NCBI RefSeq assembly: GCF_021379005.1
Contig: NZ_CP075171.1
Coordinates: 3,720,001 to 3,784,000, forward strand
Source: Leptodesmis sichuanensis A121
GTDB lineage: Bacteria > Cyanobacteriota > Cyanobacteriia > Leptolyngbyales > Leptolyngbyaceae
DNA length: 64,000 bases
Reading direction: 5' to 3'
The position numbers were made by a program, and so were the translations under genes. Positions 26,897-36,463 of this stretch are shown piece by piece. How positions within the stretch are numbered: the first letter of the stretch is position 1; every line of letters starts with the position of its first letter. The notes under the pieces were generated by a model. The model did not search any database and was not told the DNA's origin. It saw nothing but the letters and a program-made list of their open reading frames with translations.

Positions 26897-28123
26897 CTAG
26901 CCCAATTTTTCAAACACAGCGAACATGGGCAGATACATCGCCAATAAAATAGCTCCCACCATTCCCCCCAGCACCACAATCATGATTGGTTCCAGGATAC
27001 TGGTCAGTGCTTTCACGGCTTGTTCCACCTCGTCCTCGTAGAAGTCCGCTACTTTAGCCAGCATCTTATCCAGTTCGCCAGTTTCTTCCCCAATACTGAT
27101 CATCTGAATGGCCATCAAGGGAAAAACCTGCTCTTTCTGGAGGGCAATACTGATCATGCCGCCCGTTTGAATTTCCCGACGAGCCTCATCTACGGCATTC
27201 GCAATAATCTGGTTGCCTGCCGTATCTCTCACGATTTCTAAACAGGTGAGAATCGGTACCCCGGAACGAGTTAAAGCTCCAAAGGTACGGCAAAACCGGG
27301 CCGTCGCGGTTTTCTGAATCAAGTCACCGAACAGGGGCAGCTTCAGCATCATGCGATCGACGGTTTCCCGTCCCACCCGAGTTTTGTAATACTGTCTAAA
27401 TGCAAAAACAGCTACCCCCACGACCACCAGCGCAAAGATAACATTTTTAATATCCTGCACAAAGTAGCTAATGTTCATCATGAACTGGGTGAAGGCAGGT
27501 AATTCCACTCCAATCTCTTTGAAGATGTTGGCAAAGATTGGTAGCAAAAACCGTACCATGCCAAAAAAGATCAGAACGGCCAAAATACCCACAGTCACCG
27601 GATAGGACATCGCTGCTTTAATTTGGTTCTGCAACCGGGCCACATCTTCCAACAACTTCGCCAGCCGGTTCAGTACCTCATCCAGCACACCACCAACTTC
27701 CCCAGCTTGAATCATGCTGGTATAGAGATTATCGAAACACTCCGGATGCTTCCGCATAGCATCCGACAGGTTAACCCCCTGTTGTACATCAGAACTAACA
27801 TTGAGCAAGGCTTTCTTCAACTTCGGATTCTGACACTGTTCCGACAGAACCCCCAGTCCCCTCACCATGGCGACCCCAGCATTGACCAGGGCCGCAAACT
27901 GACGGGAAAATACCGCCTTATCCTTAACGGTCACTTTAGTGAAAGAATCTCTGATCGATGCTAAATCAAAGTTCAGGGACAGCCCATCGTCTTGTTTCAG
28001 TTCCTGAACAAACAGCCCTTTTTCTCGTAAGGACGCTCGAGCTTCTCTGAGAGAATCTGCAACGATTCGTTCTTTCCGAGCTGCGCCTCTTGCATCTTGA
28101 ACGCGGGCAACAAAGGTAGGCAT
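26897..28123 (-). CDS. pilC: Type IV pilus inner-membrane platform protein
   Basis: 408 residues with two T2SSF domains (about 70-195 and 270-395) and three transmembrane helices (about 170-200, 220-245, 375-400). Conserved phrases include FSRQFAALVNAGVAMVRGL, SMIQAGEVGGVLDEVL and ISIGEETGELDKMLAKVADF. PilC couples the PilB and PilT motors to pilin assembly in the inner membrane. Third gene of pilB-pilT-pilC. Confidence 0.97.
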   Translation of the reverse strand: MPTFVARVQDARGAARKERIVADSLREARASLREKGLFVQELKQDDGLSLNFDLASIRDSFTKVTVKDKAVFSRQFAALVNAGVAMVRGLGVLSEQCQNPKLKKALLNVSSDVQQGVNLSDAMRKHPECFDNLYTSMIQAGEVGGVLDEVLNRLAKLLEDVARLQNQIKAAMSYPVTVGILAVLIFFGMVRFLLPIFANIFKEIGVELPAFTQFMMNISYFVQDIKNVIFALVVVGVAVFAFRQYYKTRVGRETVDRMMLKLPLFGDLIQKTATARFCRTFGALTRSGVPILTCLEIVRDTAGNQIIANAVDEARREIQTGGMISIALQKEQVFPLMAIQMISIGEETGELDKMLAKVADFYEDEVEQAVKALTSILEPIMIVVLGGMVGAILLAMYLPMFAVFEKLG

Positions 28124-28160
28124 AGGAAGATACCTGGGTGACGACTAGAAGGGGTGGGTA

Positions 28161-28217
28161 ATGTAGACTACGTTAGGTGTTGACCGTTCTATTCAAGACC
28201 GTTTTCGTAGTCTACAT
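28161..28217. promoter_or_regulatory. 12-bp inverted repeat between pilT and pilC
   Basis: ATGTAGACTACG (28161-28172) and CGTAGTCTACAT (28206-28217) are perfect complements separated by 33 nt. In the pilus transcript this hairpin would sit between the pilT stop and the pilC start, where it could lower read-through or protect the pilBT message. No U-tract follows. Confidence 0.5.
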
Positions 28218-28236
28218 CGCAACAGACTGGAGTCAG

Positions 28237-29352
28237 TTAGTGGCGCATCGCCCCTGCCTGAGCTGCTGCCCCTGCAGGTGCATTACCAATCAGCCGCTGA
28301 AGTTCATCCGGACGGGAGGTTTTAGACATGGCTGACTCAAACGTAATTAAGCCGGACTTGTATTGATCGGCCAATACTTTCTCCAAAGTTTGCATACCCA
28401 ATTTACCCCCAGTTTGAATGGCTGAATAAATTTGGGCGGTTTTTCCTTCCCGAATCAGGTTGGCAATAGCGGGAGTGACAATCATAATTTCTTGAGCCAT
28501 GACCCGTCCATACTCTCCCGGCTTGGGATTCTTCTTCGGCACCAGAGTTTGGCTAAAGACAGCTACCAGAGAGTTAGAAAGCTGCACCCGTACCTGAGTT
28601 TGTTTTTCTGCTGGAAACACATCAATGATCCGGTCTACGGTTTGTGCGGCAGAGCTGGTGTGCAGCGTACCAAAGACGAGGTGGCCCGTTTCAGCGGCTG
28701 AAATTGCGAGCGAAATGGTCTCTAAGTCCCGCATTTCACCTACCAGAATAATGTCTGGGTCTTCCCGCAGAGCCGCCCGGAGAGCGTTAGCAAAGCTTTT
28801 CGTATCTTCTCCCAATTGACGCTGGTGAATCAGGCTCTTGAGGGGTTCGTAAACGAATTCGATCGGATCTTCGATCGTCAGAATGTGTTCAGCACGAGTC
28901 CGGTTAATCAGGTCGATCATCGCCGCCAGGGTAGTGGTTTTACCCGATCCGGTGGGGCCAGTCACAAGAATCAAGCCCCTGGGTTTCTCTGCCATTTCCC
29001 GCACCACATCCGGCAATCCCAACTTCTCGAAGTTCGGAATTTTAGAACTGAGTGCCCGCAAGCAAGCCGCATAGGTGCCCCGGTCTTTATAGACGTTGAC
29101 CCGGAACCGAGCCAGCCCTCTTACCCCGTAGGAACAGTCCAATTCCCAGTTTTGCTCCAGGTTTTTACGTTGAGTGTTGTTCAACATACTGAAAATGAGC
29201 CGCTGGCACTCTTCGGCTGTTAGTGCTTCATCTCCAATCGGTTGGAGCTTACCGCTAATGCGAAAGTAGGGAGGTAAGCCAGCCGTCAGGTGCAGGTCGG
29301 AGCCGCCCATTTCAATTAACTGCTCCATCAGGTCTTCAATCATCAGTTCCAT
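28237..29352 (-). CDS. pilT: Twitching motility ATPase PilT
   Basis: 371 residues, the usual length. Powers pilus retraction. N-terminal domain (GGSDLHLTAGLPPYFRISGK), Walker A TGPTGSGKTTT, Asp box TIEDPIEFVYEP, Walker B DPDIILVGEMRD, His box AETGHLVFGTLHT, and the PilT-specific C-terminal motif ANLIREGKTAQI. The ATG at 29352 has AGGAG 8 nt upstream. Encoded between pilB and pilC. Confidence 0.97.
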   Translation of the reverse strand: MELMIEDLMEQLIEMGGSDLHLTAGLPPYFRISGKLQPIGDEALTAEECQRLIFSMLNNTQRKNLEQNWELDCSYGVRGLARFRVNVYKDRGTYAACLRALSSKIPNFEKLGLPDVVREMAEKPRGLILVTGPTGSGKTTTLAAMIDLINRTRAEHILTIEDPIEFVYEPLKSLIHQRQLGEDTKSFANALRAALREDPDIILVGEMRDLETISLAISAAETGHLVFGTLHTSSAAQTVDRIIDVFPAEKQTQVRVQLSNSLVAVFSQTLVPKKNPKPGEYGRVMAQEIMIVTPAIANLIREGKTAQIYSAIQTGGKLGMQTLEKVLADQYKSGLITFESAMSKTSRPDELQRLIGNAPAGAAAQAGAMRH

Positions 29353-29531
29353 AGGTGTGCTCCTTTGGCGATCGTGCTTTAAGAGGGTTAGTTCAGAAAA
29401 GCTTACAGGTCAAGGATGGGAGATGACAGGTTAAGGCGGGTAAAGCCCTAGTCTACCCAGGTGAATTGGGAAAGCTGTCATCCCACTCAGGGTTTTCAGC
29501 GATCCCGCATGGGAGGGGATGAGCAACCACG

Positions 29532-31529
29532 TTAATCATGGAAACGGGCCGTGAGACAGTACGGACAATCCAGCCATTCTTGCTTGAGTTCAGCGGCACA
29601 ACAACGGCATGTTAAAGAACTCTTGCGCTTGGCTTTCAGTTCGGCTTCTAAGCCCGAATCTGTAAAAGTCACCCGTTCCACTTCCTCCAGAGTGCTTAAC
29701 CCCTCACGTACCAGATTTAAGCTGTAAGCCAGCAGGGTTTTCATCCCTTCTTCGACCGCAGCTTCTTTGATCGTGCCTGTGGGTGCTCCCTGATTAATCA
29801 ACGTTTGTAAGCGCTCCGTCACCCGCATCACTTCATAGACACCGCACCGTCCCTTGTACCCTACTCCACTACACTTTGGACAAAGCTGATTTTTAGCTTT
29901 GGCCTCCTGAATTTCGTGGGATTGTAAGGTATTGGCTTTGTATAGCGTAATATCTCCATCCCCAGAGGTTGTTAACCCAAATCGGGCCAGTTCATCCCGG
30001 CTAGGGGTGTAGGGAATGCGGCATTCGTCACAGACACGGCGTACCAGACGTTGGGCCACGACTCCAATCAGTGCCCCAGAAACCATGAAGGGTTCCACCC
30101 CCATTTCATCCAGACGTGCGATCGCCCCTGCCGCGTCATTGGTGTGCAGAGTTGTTAATACCAGGTGTCCAGTGAGAGCGGCTTCGATCGCCGTCTTGGC
30201 CGTTTCCCGGTCTCGCGTCTCACCCACCAGGATGACATCCGGGTCTTGGCGCAGGAAGGCTCGCAGAATCATAGCGAAGTCCATCCCCTTCTCCCGAATC
30301 ACCTGCACCTGGGTTAAACCGGGCAGGGTATATTCAATAGGGTCTTCTGCCGTACTGATATTGACACCGGGATCATTCCGTTCTGCTAAAGCCGAATAGA
30401 GAGTGGTCGTTTTTCCGGAACCCGTTGGCCCGGTAACCAGAATCAGACCAAAAGGACGAGCAATCATCTCTTGCACGATGCGGAGGGTTTCTGGATCCGT
30501 AATCAGCTTGTCCAAGCCTAATTGGGTGGCTGAATTATCCAGAATCCGCAATACGACCTTTTCGCCATACTTACTGGGCAATGTACTAACCCGGAAGTCA
30601 ATATTGCGATTGTCATAGCGTCGTCGGATCCGGCCATCTTGCGGCAGCCGTCGTTCAGCAATATCTAGTTGAGACATGATCTTGAAGCGAGCCGTTACCG
30701 CTGGAATAATCTTCTTGGGAAATGGCTCAAAGGCTTCTCGCAATACCCCGTCTTTCCGGAACCGGACTCGCAAATATTCTTCCTGTGGCTCAATGTGAAT
30801 GTCAGACACGCCCTCCTGGAGTGCCTTGATCATAATCTTGTTAGCCAGAGCGATAACCGGAGCAGCCTCGGCATCGGCTACATCTAGATCGGCATCGTCT
30901 TCTTCAGGGGCCTCCTGAAGATCCATGTAGCCCAGCCCTTCCAGATCGGCCTGAATGTCAACCTTCTGTTGGGCTTCAATTTGCTTCTGCTTCTCAACTT
31001 GCTGATCAAGATAGCTGGAAATCAGGCGCTGGTAGTCTTCTAATGTGATCACCAACCGCTGTAAGCTGAGCCCCTGAGGGCGCAAAATGCGATTCAGGTC
31101 ATCCTGAGCACCCAAGTTGTCTGGATCTACCATCGCCACCAGAACCGATCGTGGCTCTTCGTCATTGCGAAGCAGCGGGACTAATCGATAGCGACGGCAC
31201 AAGTCAATAGAAATTAAGGTATCAATCAGTTCTCCAACTTGAGTTGTGGGAATCTGGCTGACCTCAGGGTCAAGTGACTCTACCCCATATAAAATCTTGA
31301 GTTCAAATAGCTGTTGCTTTTTGTACTGTCTGATTAAATCCGGTGGCAGTTGCTGCCCAGTTAGGGATTCCAGAACATCCAGTAGCGGTCTACCCGTTTT
31401 CCGGCTCTCAATTAGAGCCTGCTGCATCTGGTCACTGTCAACATAGCCAGACTGAACTAGCTTATTTCCAAATGGAGAAAAGTTATTTTGTACGACAAGC
31501 GCACGACGTTGTGATGAGGAGTTGGTCAT
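29532..31529 (-). CDS. pilB: Type IV pilus assembly ATPase PilB
   Basis: 665 residues. Extension motor of the pilus. The N-terminal MshEN-type domain (about 15-180) precedes a GspE/PulE ATPase with Walker A TGPTGSGKTTTLYSAL, Asp box STAEDPIEYTLPGLTQV, Walker B DPDVILVGETRD and the zinc-binding CDEC...CPKC pair. After the catalytic part there is a C-terminal extension ending CRCCAAEL...CPYC, a second Zn-ribbon-like CxxC/CxxC module. The gene starts a pilB-pilT-pilC-unknown transcript. Its own promoter lies in the 470-bp gap shared with grpE. Confidence 0.97.
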   Translation of the reverse strand: MTNSSSQRRALVVQNNFSPFGNKLVQSGYVDSDQMQQALIESRKTGRPLLDVLESLTGQQLPPDLIRQYKKQQLFELKILYGVESLDPEVSQIPTTQVGELIDTLISIDLCRRYRLVPLLRNDEEPRSVLVAMVDPDNLGAQDDLNRILRPQGLSLQRLVITLEDYQRLISSYLDQQVEKQKQIEAQQKVDIQADLEGLGYMDLQEAPEEDDADLDVADAEAAPVIALANKIMIKALQEGVSDIHIEPQEEYLRVRFRKDGVLREAFEPFPKKIIPAVTARFKIMSQLDIAERRLPQDGRIRRRYDNRNIDFRVSTLPSKYGEKVVLRILDNSATQLGLDKLITDPETLRIVQEMIARPFGLILVTGPTGSGKTTTLYSALAERNDPGVNISTAEDPIEYTLPGLTQVQVIREKGMDFAMILRAFLRQDPDVILVGETRDRETAKTAIEAALTGHLVLTTLHTNDAAGAIARLDEMGVEPFMVSGALIGVVAQRLVRRVCDECRIPYTPSRDELARFGLTTSGDGDITLYKANTLQSHEIQEAKAKNQLCPKCSGVGYKGRCGVYEVMRVTERLQTLINQGAPTGTIKEAAVEEGMKTLLAYSLNLVREGLSTLEEVERVTFTDSGLEAELKAKRKSSLTCRCCAAELKQEWLDCPYCLTARFHD

Positions 31530-31997
31530 AGCCAGTGGAAGATGAACTCCTTGTAAAGGATTCCCAAAACTGTGGAGATACTGTCAGAGAACACAAAAGA
31601 TAGATTACAAGAATTTACAGGCTCATGAAGGGAACCATGTAAATGATTCAGATTACCCTGTCTTTCCTGGAGATTCTTTCAGATAATAGCGTGTGATGAA
31701 AGGTTTATGAGTTTATCTCGAACTTTGAATCAAGAGGTTGAAACTAATGAGTGGTTTTACTCAGGAAAACAACCCTGTCTGGCGTTTAGATCAGGTGAAA
31801 TCAGGTTTCAATTTGGGGTGGATCTGCGAGATGTGAAGCCACTCTAAAGAAATTTTTGATTAAATGAATTCAAGATACCTATAGTTGGGCAGACTGGTTT
31901 AGGGTCTGTTTAATGCCTGATCAGTTCCTGGAGCGACTAGGATGGAATTTAATGACTGGGTGACAGTCTTGCAAGAAATACGATTGGGAAGCACACA
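31530..31997. other. Divergent promoter region of pilB and grpE
   Basis: About 470 bases with no gene. I looked for a CIRCE operator for grpE and found none. AT-rich stretches such as CAGATAATAG (about 31680) are possible promoter pieces, but none is compelling. Confidence 0.4.
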
Positions 31998-32741
31998 ATG
32001 ATTGACGAAGAACATCGGGAAGAGGGAGCACAAGTTGCTACGGCTGGTTCTGTAGGTGCTGCTGACCAGGCTCCGCACAGCACTTCAGAAGATGGTAGTT
32101 CTATCGAAACCAGTATTCCTGGCGTGGAACAGGGGACTTCGGAGATGGCGGGGGATACCTTACCAGGAATGGATGGAGAAGCAGATACTACAGCCACCAC
32201 TGAGGCTGACTATCAGATGAAGATAGCAGACTTGGAGCGGGAGATTCAGGATCTGAAAAAGAGCCTGGAAGACAGAACCAATCAACTGATGCGAAGTCAG
32301 GCTGATTTTGAGAATTACCGGAAGCGGACGGCGCGGGATAAGGAAGATTGGGAATTGAAAGCGACCTGTGCAACCATTAATACGTTGCTGCCCGTAATTG
32401 ATAATTTTGAGCGGGCACGATCGCAGTTAAAACCGCAGACTGAACAGGAAACCACGATTCATAAGAGCTACCAGAGTGTGTATAAACAACTGGTGGATTG
32501 CTTAAAACAGATTGGCGTATCCCCGATGCGGGCCGAAGGTAAAGAGTTTGACCCCAACCTGCATGAAGCCGTTATGCGGGAATCAACCAGTGAGTATCCT
32601 GAGGGAACCGTGATTGAGGAACTACAGCGGGGCTATATGCTGGGCGATCGGGTATTGCGCCATGCCCTGGTTAAGGTGGCTGTTCCGCCTGAGCCTGGAA
32701 TGGAATCGGGGAGTTCTGATCAGGGAAGTTCGGACGGCTAA
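31998..32741 (+). CDS. grpE: Nucleotide exchange factor GrpE
   Basis: 247 residues, longer than the bacterial norm because of an acidic, low-complexity N-terminal region of about 70 residues. The long coiled coil (IADLEREIQDLKKSLEDRTN) and the C-terminal beta domain (RAEGKEFDPNLHEAVMR, GTVIEELQRGYMLGDRVLRH ALVKVA) are standard. It releases ADP from DnaK. First gene of grpE-dnaK-dnaJ-tusA-rsgA. Confidence 0.97.
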   Translation: MIDEEHREEGAQVATAGSVGAADQAPHSTSEDGSSIETSIPGVEQGTSEMAGDTLPGMDGEADTTATTEADYQMKIADLEREIQDLKKSLEDRTNQLMRSQADFENYRKRTARDKEDWELKATCATINTLLPVIDNFERARSQLKPQTEQETTIHKSYQSVYKQLVDCLKQIGVSPMRAEGKEFDPNLHEAVMRESTSEYPEGTVIEELQRGYMLGDRVLRHALVKVAVPPEPGMESGSSDQGSSDG

Positions 32742-32889
32742 GAAATTGGTTCGGCGCTGGCTCCAGATTTTAGCCGGACTGTTAGAGTCAGCGCAGGTTG
32801 GGCAGTTAAACGGTAAACCTGACCCCTGGGATGTATCCGTTTCTTTAGCCCGTTGACACATTACCGTATGTCCTCTACTGCCACTTGCT

Positions 32890-34842
32890 ATGGGAAAAGT
32901 TATCGGAATCGACCTGGGTACAACCAATAGTTGTGTTGCCGTCTTAGAAGGTGGGCAACCAATTGTCATCTCCAATTCGGAGGGAGGGCGCACCACCCCC
33001 AGTATGGTTGGCTTTGGCAAAGCGGGCGATCGCTTAGTCGGACAGTTGGCTAAACGTCAAGCTGTCACCAACGCTGAGAATACCGTCTTCAGTATCAAGC
33101 GGTTTATTGGACGACGCTGGGATGACACGGAGCAGGAACGGGCACGCGTGCCTTACACCTGTGTGCGGGGAAAAGATGACACGGTAGATGTGCAAATCCG
33201 GGGGAAAGCCTACACTCCCCAGGAAATCTCGGCGATGGTCTTGCAAAAACTGAAGCAAGATGCCGAGAACTATTTGGGAGAAACGGTGACTCAGGCCGTA
33301 ATTACCGTACCTGCCTACTTCAGCGATGCCCAACGGCAAGCGACGAAAGATGCAGGAACGATCGCTGGCCTGGAGGTATTGCGGATTATTAATGAACCCA
33401 CGGCAGCAGCGCTGGCTTATGGTCTGGATAAACAAGACCAGGATCAATGCATCCTCGTCTTTGACTTGGGCGGCGGTACCTTCGATGTCTCAATTCTGCA
33501 ACTGGGAGATGGCGTTTTTGAAGTGAAAGCGACCTCTGGGAATAACCACCTGGGAGGCGACGACTTCGATGATGTACTTGTGCGCTGGATGATTGAAACC
33601 TTCAAAGGCCAGGAAGGGATTGACCTGTCGATCGACAAGATGGCCCTGCAACGGCTGCGAGAAGCGGCAGAAAAAGCCAAAATCGAATTGTCCAGTACCC
33701 TGACTACTTCGGTCAACCTGCCCTTCATCACTGCGGATGAAACCGGGCCAAAGCATTTGGAAATGGAAGTTACCCGCACTAAGTTTGAAGAACTGGCCAG
33801 CGAGTTGATCGAGGGTACCATCCAGCCAACGGAGCAAGCACTCAAGGATGCAGGGCTGACGATCGACCAGATCGATCGCATTCTGCTGGTGGGTGGCTCT
33901 ACCCGGATCCCAGCAGTACAAGAGGCGATTCGGCAATTCTTCAATAACAAAGCTCCCGATCGCTCGATCAATCCGGATGAAGCAGTAGCCTTAGGAGCCG
34001 CGATTCAGGCCGGAGTTCTGGGAGGTGAGGTGAAAGACCTGCTGTTACTGGATGTCACGCCCCTGTCGCTGGGGATCGAAACCTTGGGAGAAGTATTTAC
34101 CCGGATTATCGATCGCAACACCACCATTCCCACCAGCAAAACCCAGGTCTTCTCCACCGCTACCGATGGACAGACCTCCGTCGAAATTCATGCCCTTCAA
34201 GGAGAACGGGCAATGGCGAAGGATAATAAGAGCCTGGGCAAGTTCCAACTGACGGGCATTCCCCCGGCTCCTCGCGGGGTGCCGCAGATTGAGGTGTCTT
34301 TTGATATTGATGCCAACGGAATTCTAAAAGTCTCCGCTCGCGATAAGGGCACCGGACGGGAACAGAGTATCTCTATCACCAATACGGGTGGCTTGAGTTC
34401 AGTGGAAATCGATCGCATGCGTCAAGAAGCTGAGGTATACGCAGAAGCCGATCGGGAACGCAAGGTTCTGGTAGAAATGAAGAATCAGGCCGATGCATTG
34501 TTCTACACCTATGAAACCACCATGCGGGATAACAGTGAGCTGATTAGTGAGGAACTGAAAGCCCAAGCGATAGAACGGGTGACCGATCTGAAAGCCGCGA
34601 TCGCTGATCCCACAATCACCACGGAGGAGATGAAACACAAACTGGACGCGTTGCAGCAAACCTTGCTGGATATTGGGGCATCCGTCTACAAACGTTCTGC
34701 TGAAGCTGAGGATAGTTTTTCCTATTTAGATGATGACGATGATCCAGATAGCACTGCTGCATACAATTTAGGGGGCGGGCCTAATCTGGATCCGGATGAT
34801 GACGATGCTACAATCACAGCCGACTATGAAGCGGTAGAGTAG
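32890..34842 (+). CDS. dnaK: Chaperone DnaK (Hsp70)
   Basis: 650 residues. ATPase domain with [17 protein letters not shown], the phosphate-2 loop [11 protein letters not shown] and the adenosine motif [14 protein letters not shown]; substrate-binding domain from about residue 390 ([19 protein letters not shown]), then the helical lid and an Asp-rich tail ([10 protein letters not shown]). Probably the general housekeeping and heat-shock DnaK because it is linked to grpE and dnaJ. A 148-nt gap separates it from grpE, so it may have its own promoter. Confidence 0.98.
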   Translation: MGKVIGIDLGTTNSCVAVLEGGQPIVISNSEGGRTTPSMVGFGKAGDRLVGQLAKRQAVTNAENTVFSIKRFIGRRWDDTEQERARVPYTCVRGKDDTVDVQIRGKAYTPQEISAMVLQKLKQDAENYLGETVTQAVITVPAYFSDAQRQATKDAGTIAGLEVLRIINEPTAAALAYGLDKQDQDQCILVFDLGGGTFDVSILQLGDGVFEVKATSGNNHLGGDDFDDVLVRWMIETFKGQEGIDLSIDKMALQRLREAAEKAKIELSSTLTTSVNLPFITADETGPKHLEMEVTRTKFEELASELIEGTIQPTEQALKDAGLTIDQIDRILLVGGSTRIPAVQEAIRQFFNNKAPDRSINPDEAVALGAAIQAGVLGGEVKDLLLLDVTPLSLGIETLGEVFTRIIDRNTTIPTSKTQVFSTATDGQTSVEIHALQGERAMAKDNKSLGKFQLTGIPPAPRGVPQIEVSFDIDANGILKVSARDKGTGREQSISITNTGGLSSVEIDRMRQEAEVYAEADRERKVLVEMKNQADALFYTYETTMRDNSELISEELKAQAIERVTDLKAAIADPTITTEEMKHKLDALQQTLLDIGASVYKRSAEAEDSFSYLDDDDDPDSTAAYNLGGGPNLDPDDDDATITADYEAVE

Positions 34843-35051
34843 AGGTTGGTAACGGCACAGATTGTTGGCTCAAACAGTCCGGAATAAAAATTCGCTCCTG
34901 AAGCGAGAGATTTATTCGCTAAGGTATAGAGGAGATAGGTGAAAATGCTGGGCAATTGATGGGAGGCACCCAGCCTTCTATCCCCCATTTCCTCTACCCA
35001 AAGTTCCCACCCCTAAGACCACAATTCTTTTATCTTCTAAAGCAACGTGCT

Positions 35052-36185
35052 ATGGCTGGTGATTATTACGATATCCTTGGTGTTTCTCGTGACGCTGACA
35101 AGGAAGAAATTAAGCGTGCTTACCGTCGCTTAGCACGAAAGTATCATCCTGATGTGAATAAGGAGGCAGGGGCCGAAGAACGCTTTAAGGAAATCAACCG
35201 GGCCTACGAGATTCTCTCAGAGCCGGAAACTCGCGCCCGGTACGATCGCTTTGGGGAAGCGGGAGTCAGTTCCACGGCTGGCCCCGGTTATCAGGACTTT
35301 GGCGACTTTGGCGGATTTGCTGCTGACATTTTTGAAAGCTTTTTCAGTGGCTTTGGCGGTGGCATGGGCACCCAAACCACTGCCCGCAAGCGTGGCCCCA
35401 CCCGTGGAGATGACCTGCGGCTGGATCTTAAACTTGACTTCCGGGAGGCCATCTTTGGGGGCGAAAAGGAAATTCGTATCAGCCATTTAGAAACCTGTAA
35501 TACCTGTTCTGGTACAGGAGCCAAGCCAGGAACCCGGCCTCGTAATTGCTCTACCTGTAATGGATCAGGCCAGGTAAGACGAGCTGCCCGTACCCCCTTT
35601 GGCAGCTTTACTCAGGTTTCTGTCTGTCCTACCTGTAATGGTGCTGGCCAGGTAATTGAAGATAAGTGTGAAAGCTGTGGTGGCCGGGGTCAGCGTCAGG
35701 AAACGAAGAAACTGAAAATAACGATTCCCGCTGGGGTCGATAACGGAACCCGATTACGAGTATCTGCAGAAGGGGATGCCGGACAGCGCAATGGGCCGCC
35801 AGGAGATCTCTATGTTTATCTCTTCGTCAACGAGGATCCCGAATTTCACCGGGAAGGAATTAATATTCTCTCGACACTGAAGGTCAGCTATCTGCAAGCA
35901 ATTCTCGGATCCCGCGTTAACGTGAATACAGTCGATGGCTCTGAAGAATTGCTGGTGCCACCCGGAACCCAACCCGGAACAGTGTTAACCCTGGAAGGAA
36001 AAGGGGTACCCCGTTTAGGAAATCCGGTGAGTCGAGGCGACCACTTAATTACTGTACAGGTGGACATTCCCACTAAGGTGTCGGCGGAAGAGCGGGAACT
36101 TTTGGAAAAACTTGCCAAAATTCGTGGCGATCGCACCGAAAAAGGGGGCATTGAAGGCTTCTTTGGTAAGGTGTTTGGCACATGA
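35052..36185 (+). CDS. dnaJ: Chaperone DnaJ
   Basis: 377 residues from the ATG at 35052, which gives the standard beginning [15 protein letters not shown]; an upstream in-frame ATG (34956) adds non-family residues. Complete type I DnaJ: J-domain with HPD ([10 protein letters not shown]), Gly/Phe-rich region (about 75-125), four CxxCxGxG zinc motifs ([32 protein letters not shown]) and the substrate-binding C-terminal domains. Stimulates DnaK ATPase. The stop overlaps tusA (ATGA at 36182-36185). Confidence 0.97.
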   Translation: MAGDYYDILGVSRDADKEEIKRAYRRLARKYHPDVNKEAGAEERFKEINRAYEILSEPETRARYDRFGEAGVSSTAGPGYQDFGDFGGFAADIFESFFSGFGGGMGTQTTARKRGPTRGDDLRLDLKLDFREAIFGGEKEIRISHLETCNTCSGTGAKPGTRPRNCSTCNGSGQVRRAARTPFGSFTQVSVCPTCNGAGQVIEDKCESCGGRGQRQETKKLKITIPAGVDNGTRLRVSAEGDAGQRNGPPGDLYVYLFVNEDPEFHREGINILSTLKVSYLQAILGSRVNVNTVDGSEELLVPPGTQPGTVLTLEGKGVPRLGNPVSRGDHLITVQVDIPTKVSAEERELLEKLAKIRGDRTEKGGIEGFFGKVFGT

Positions 36186-36460
36186 GCGATTCACCTCTTT
36201 TTAGTCCATCTGCTGCAGCCGATAGTCACCTCGATCTGCGGGGAACTCCCTGCCCGATTAATTTTGTTCGTACCAAGCTACGGCTAGAGCAAATGGCTCC
36301 TGGCCAACTACTAGAAGTCTGGCTCGATCCGGGAGAACCGATCGAGCAAGTCCCCGATAGCTTGAAGATGGAAGGCTACCTGATTGAGCAAGTCGCAGAA
36401 CAAGCTGATTTCTTTGCCGTGAGAGTTCGTTGTCCGGTTTCGGAATCTTCCCCTCATTAA
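36182..36460 (+). CDS. TusA/SirA-family sulfur carrier-like protein
   Basis: 92 residues. The TusA motif [20 protein letters not shown] with the catalytic-type Cys in a CPxP-like CPIN, then [19 protein letters not shown]. TusA relays sulfur in tRNA 2-thiouridine formation; several relatives have other sulfur-transfer partners. The third and fourth residues of the motif are I-N rather than P-x, as in cyanobacterial relatives. It overlaps dnaJ by 4 nt and is followed 3 nt later by rsgA, so the three are co-translated. Confidence 0.88.
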   Translation: MSDSPLFSPSAAADSHLDLRGTPCPINFVRTKLRLEQMAPGQLLEVWLDPGEPIEQVPDSLKMEGYLIEQVAEQADFFAVRVRCPVSESSPH

Positions 36461-36463
36461 GTT

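Noticed and set aside
31530-31997. CIRCE operator upstream of grpE
   Set aside because: No TTAGCACTC-N9-GAGTGCTAA or close variant found by eye here or elsewhere in the window.
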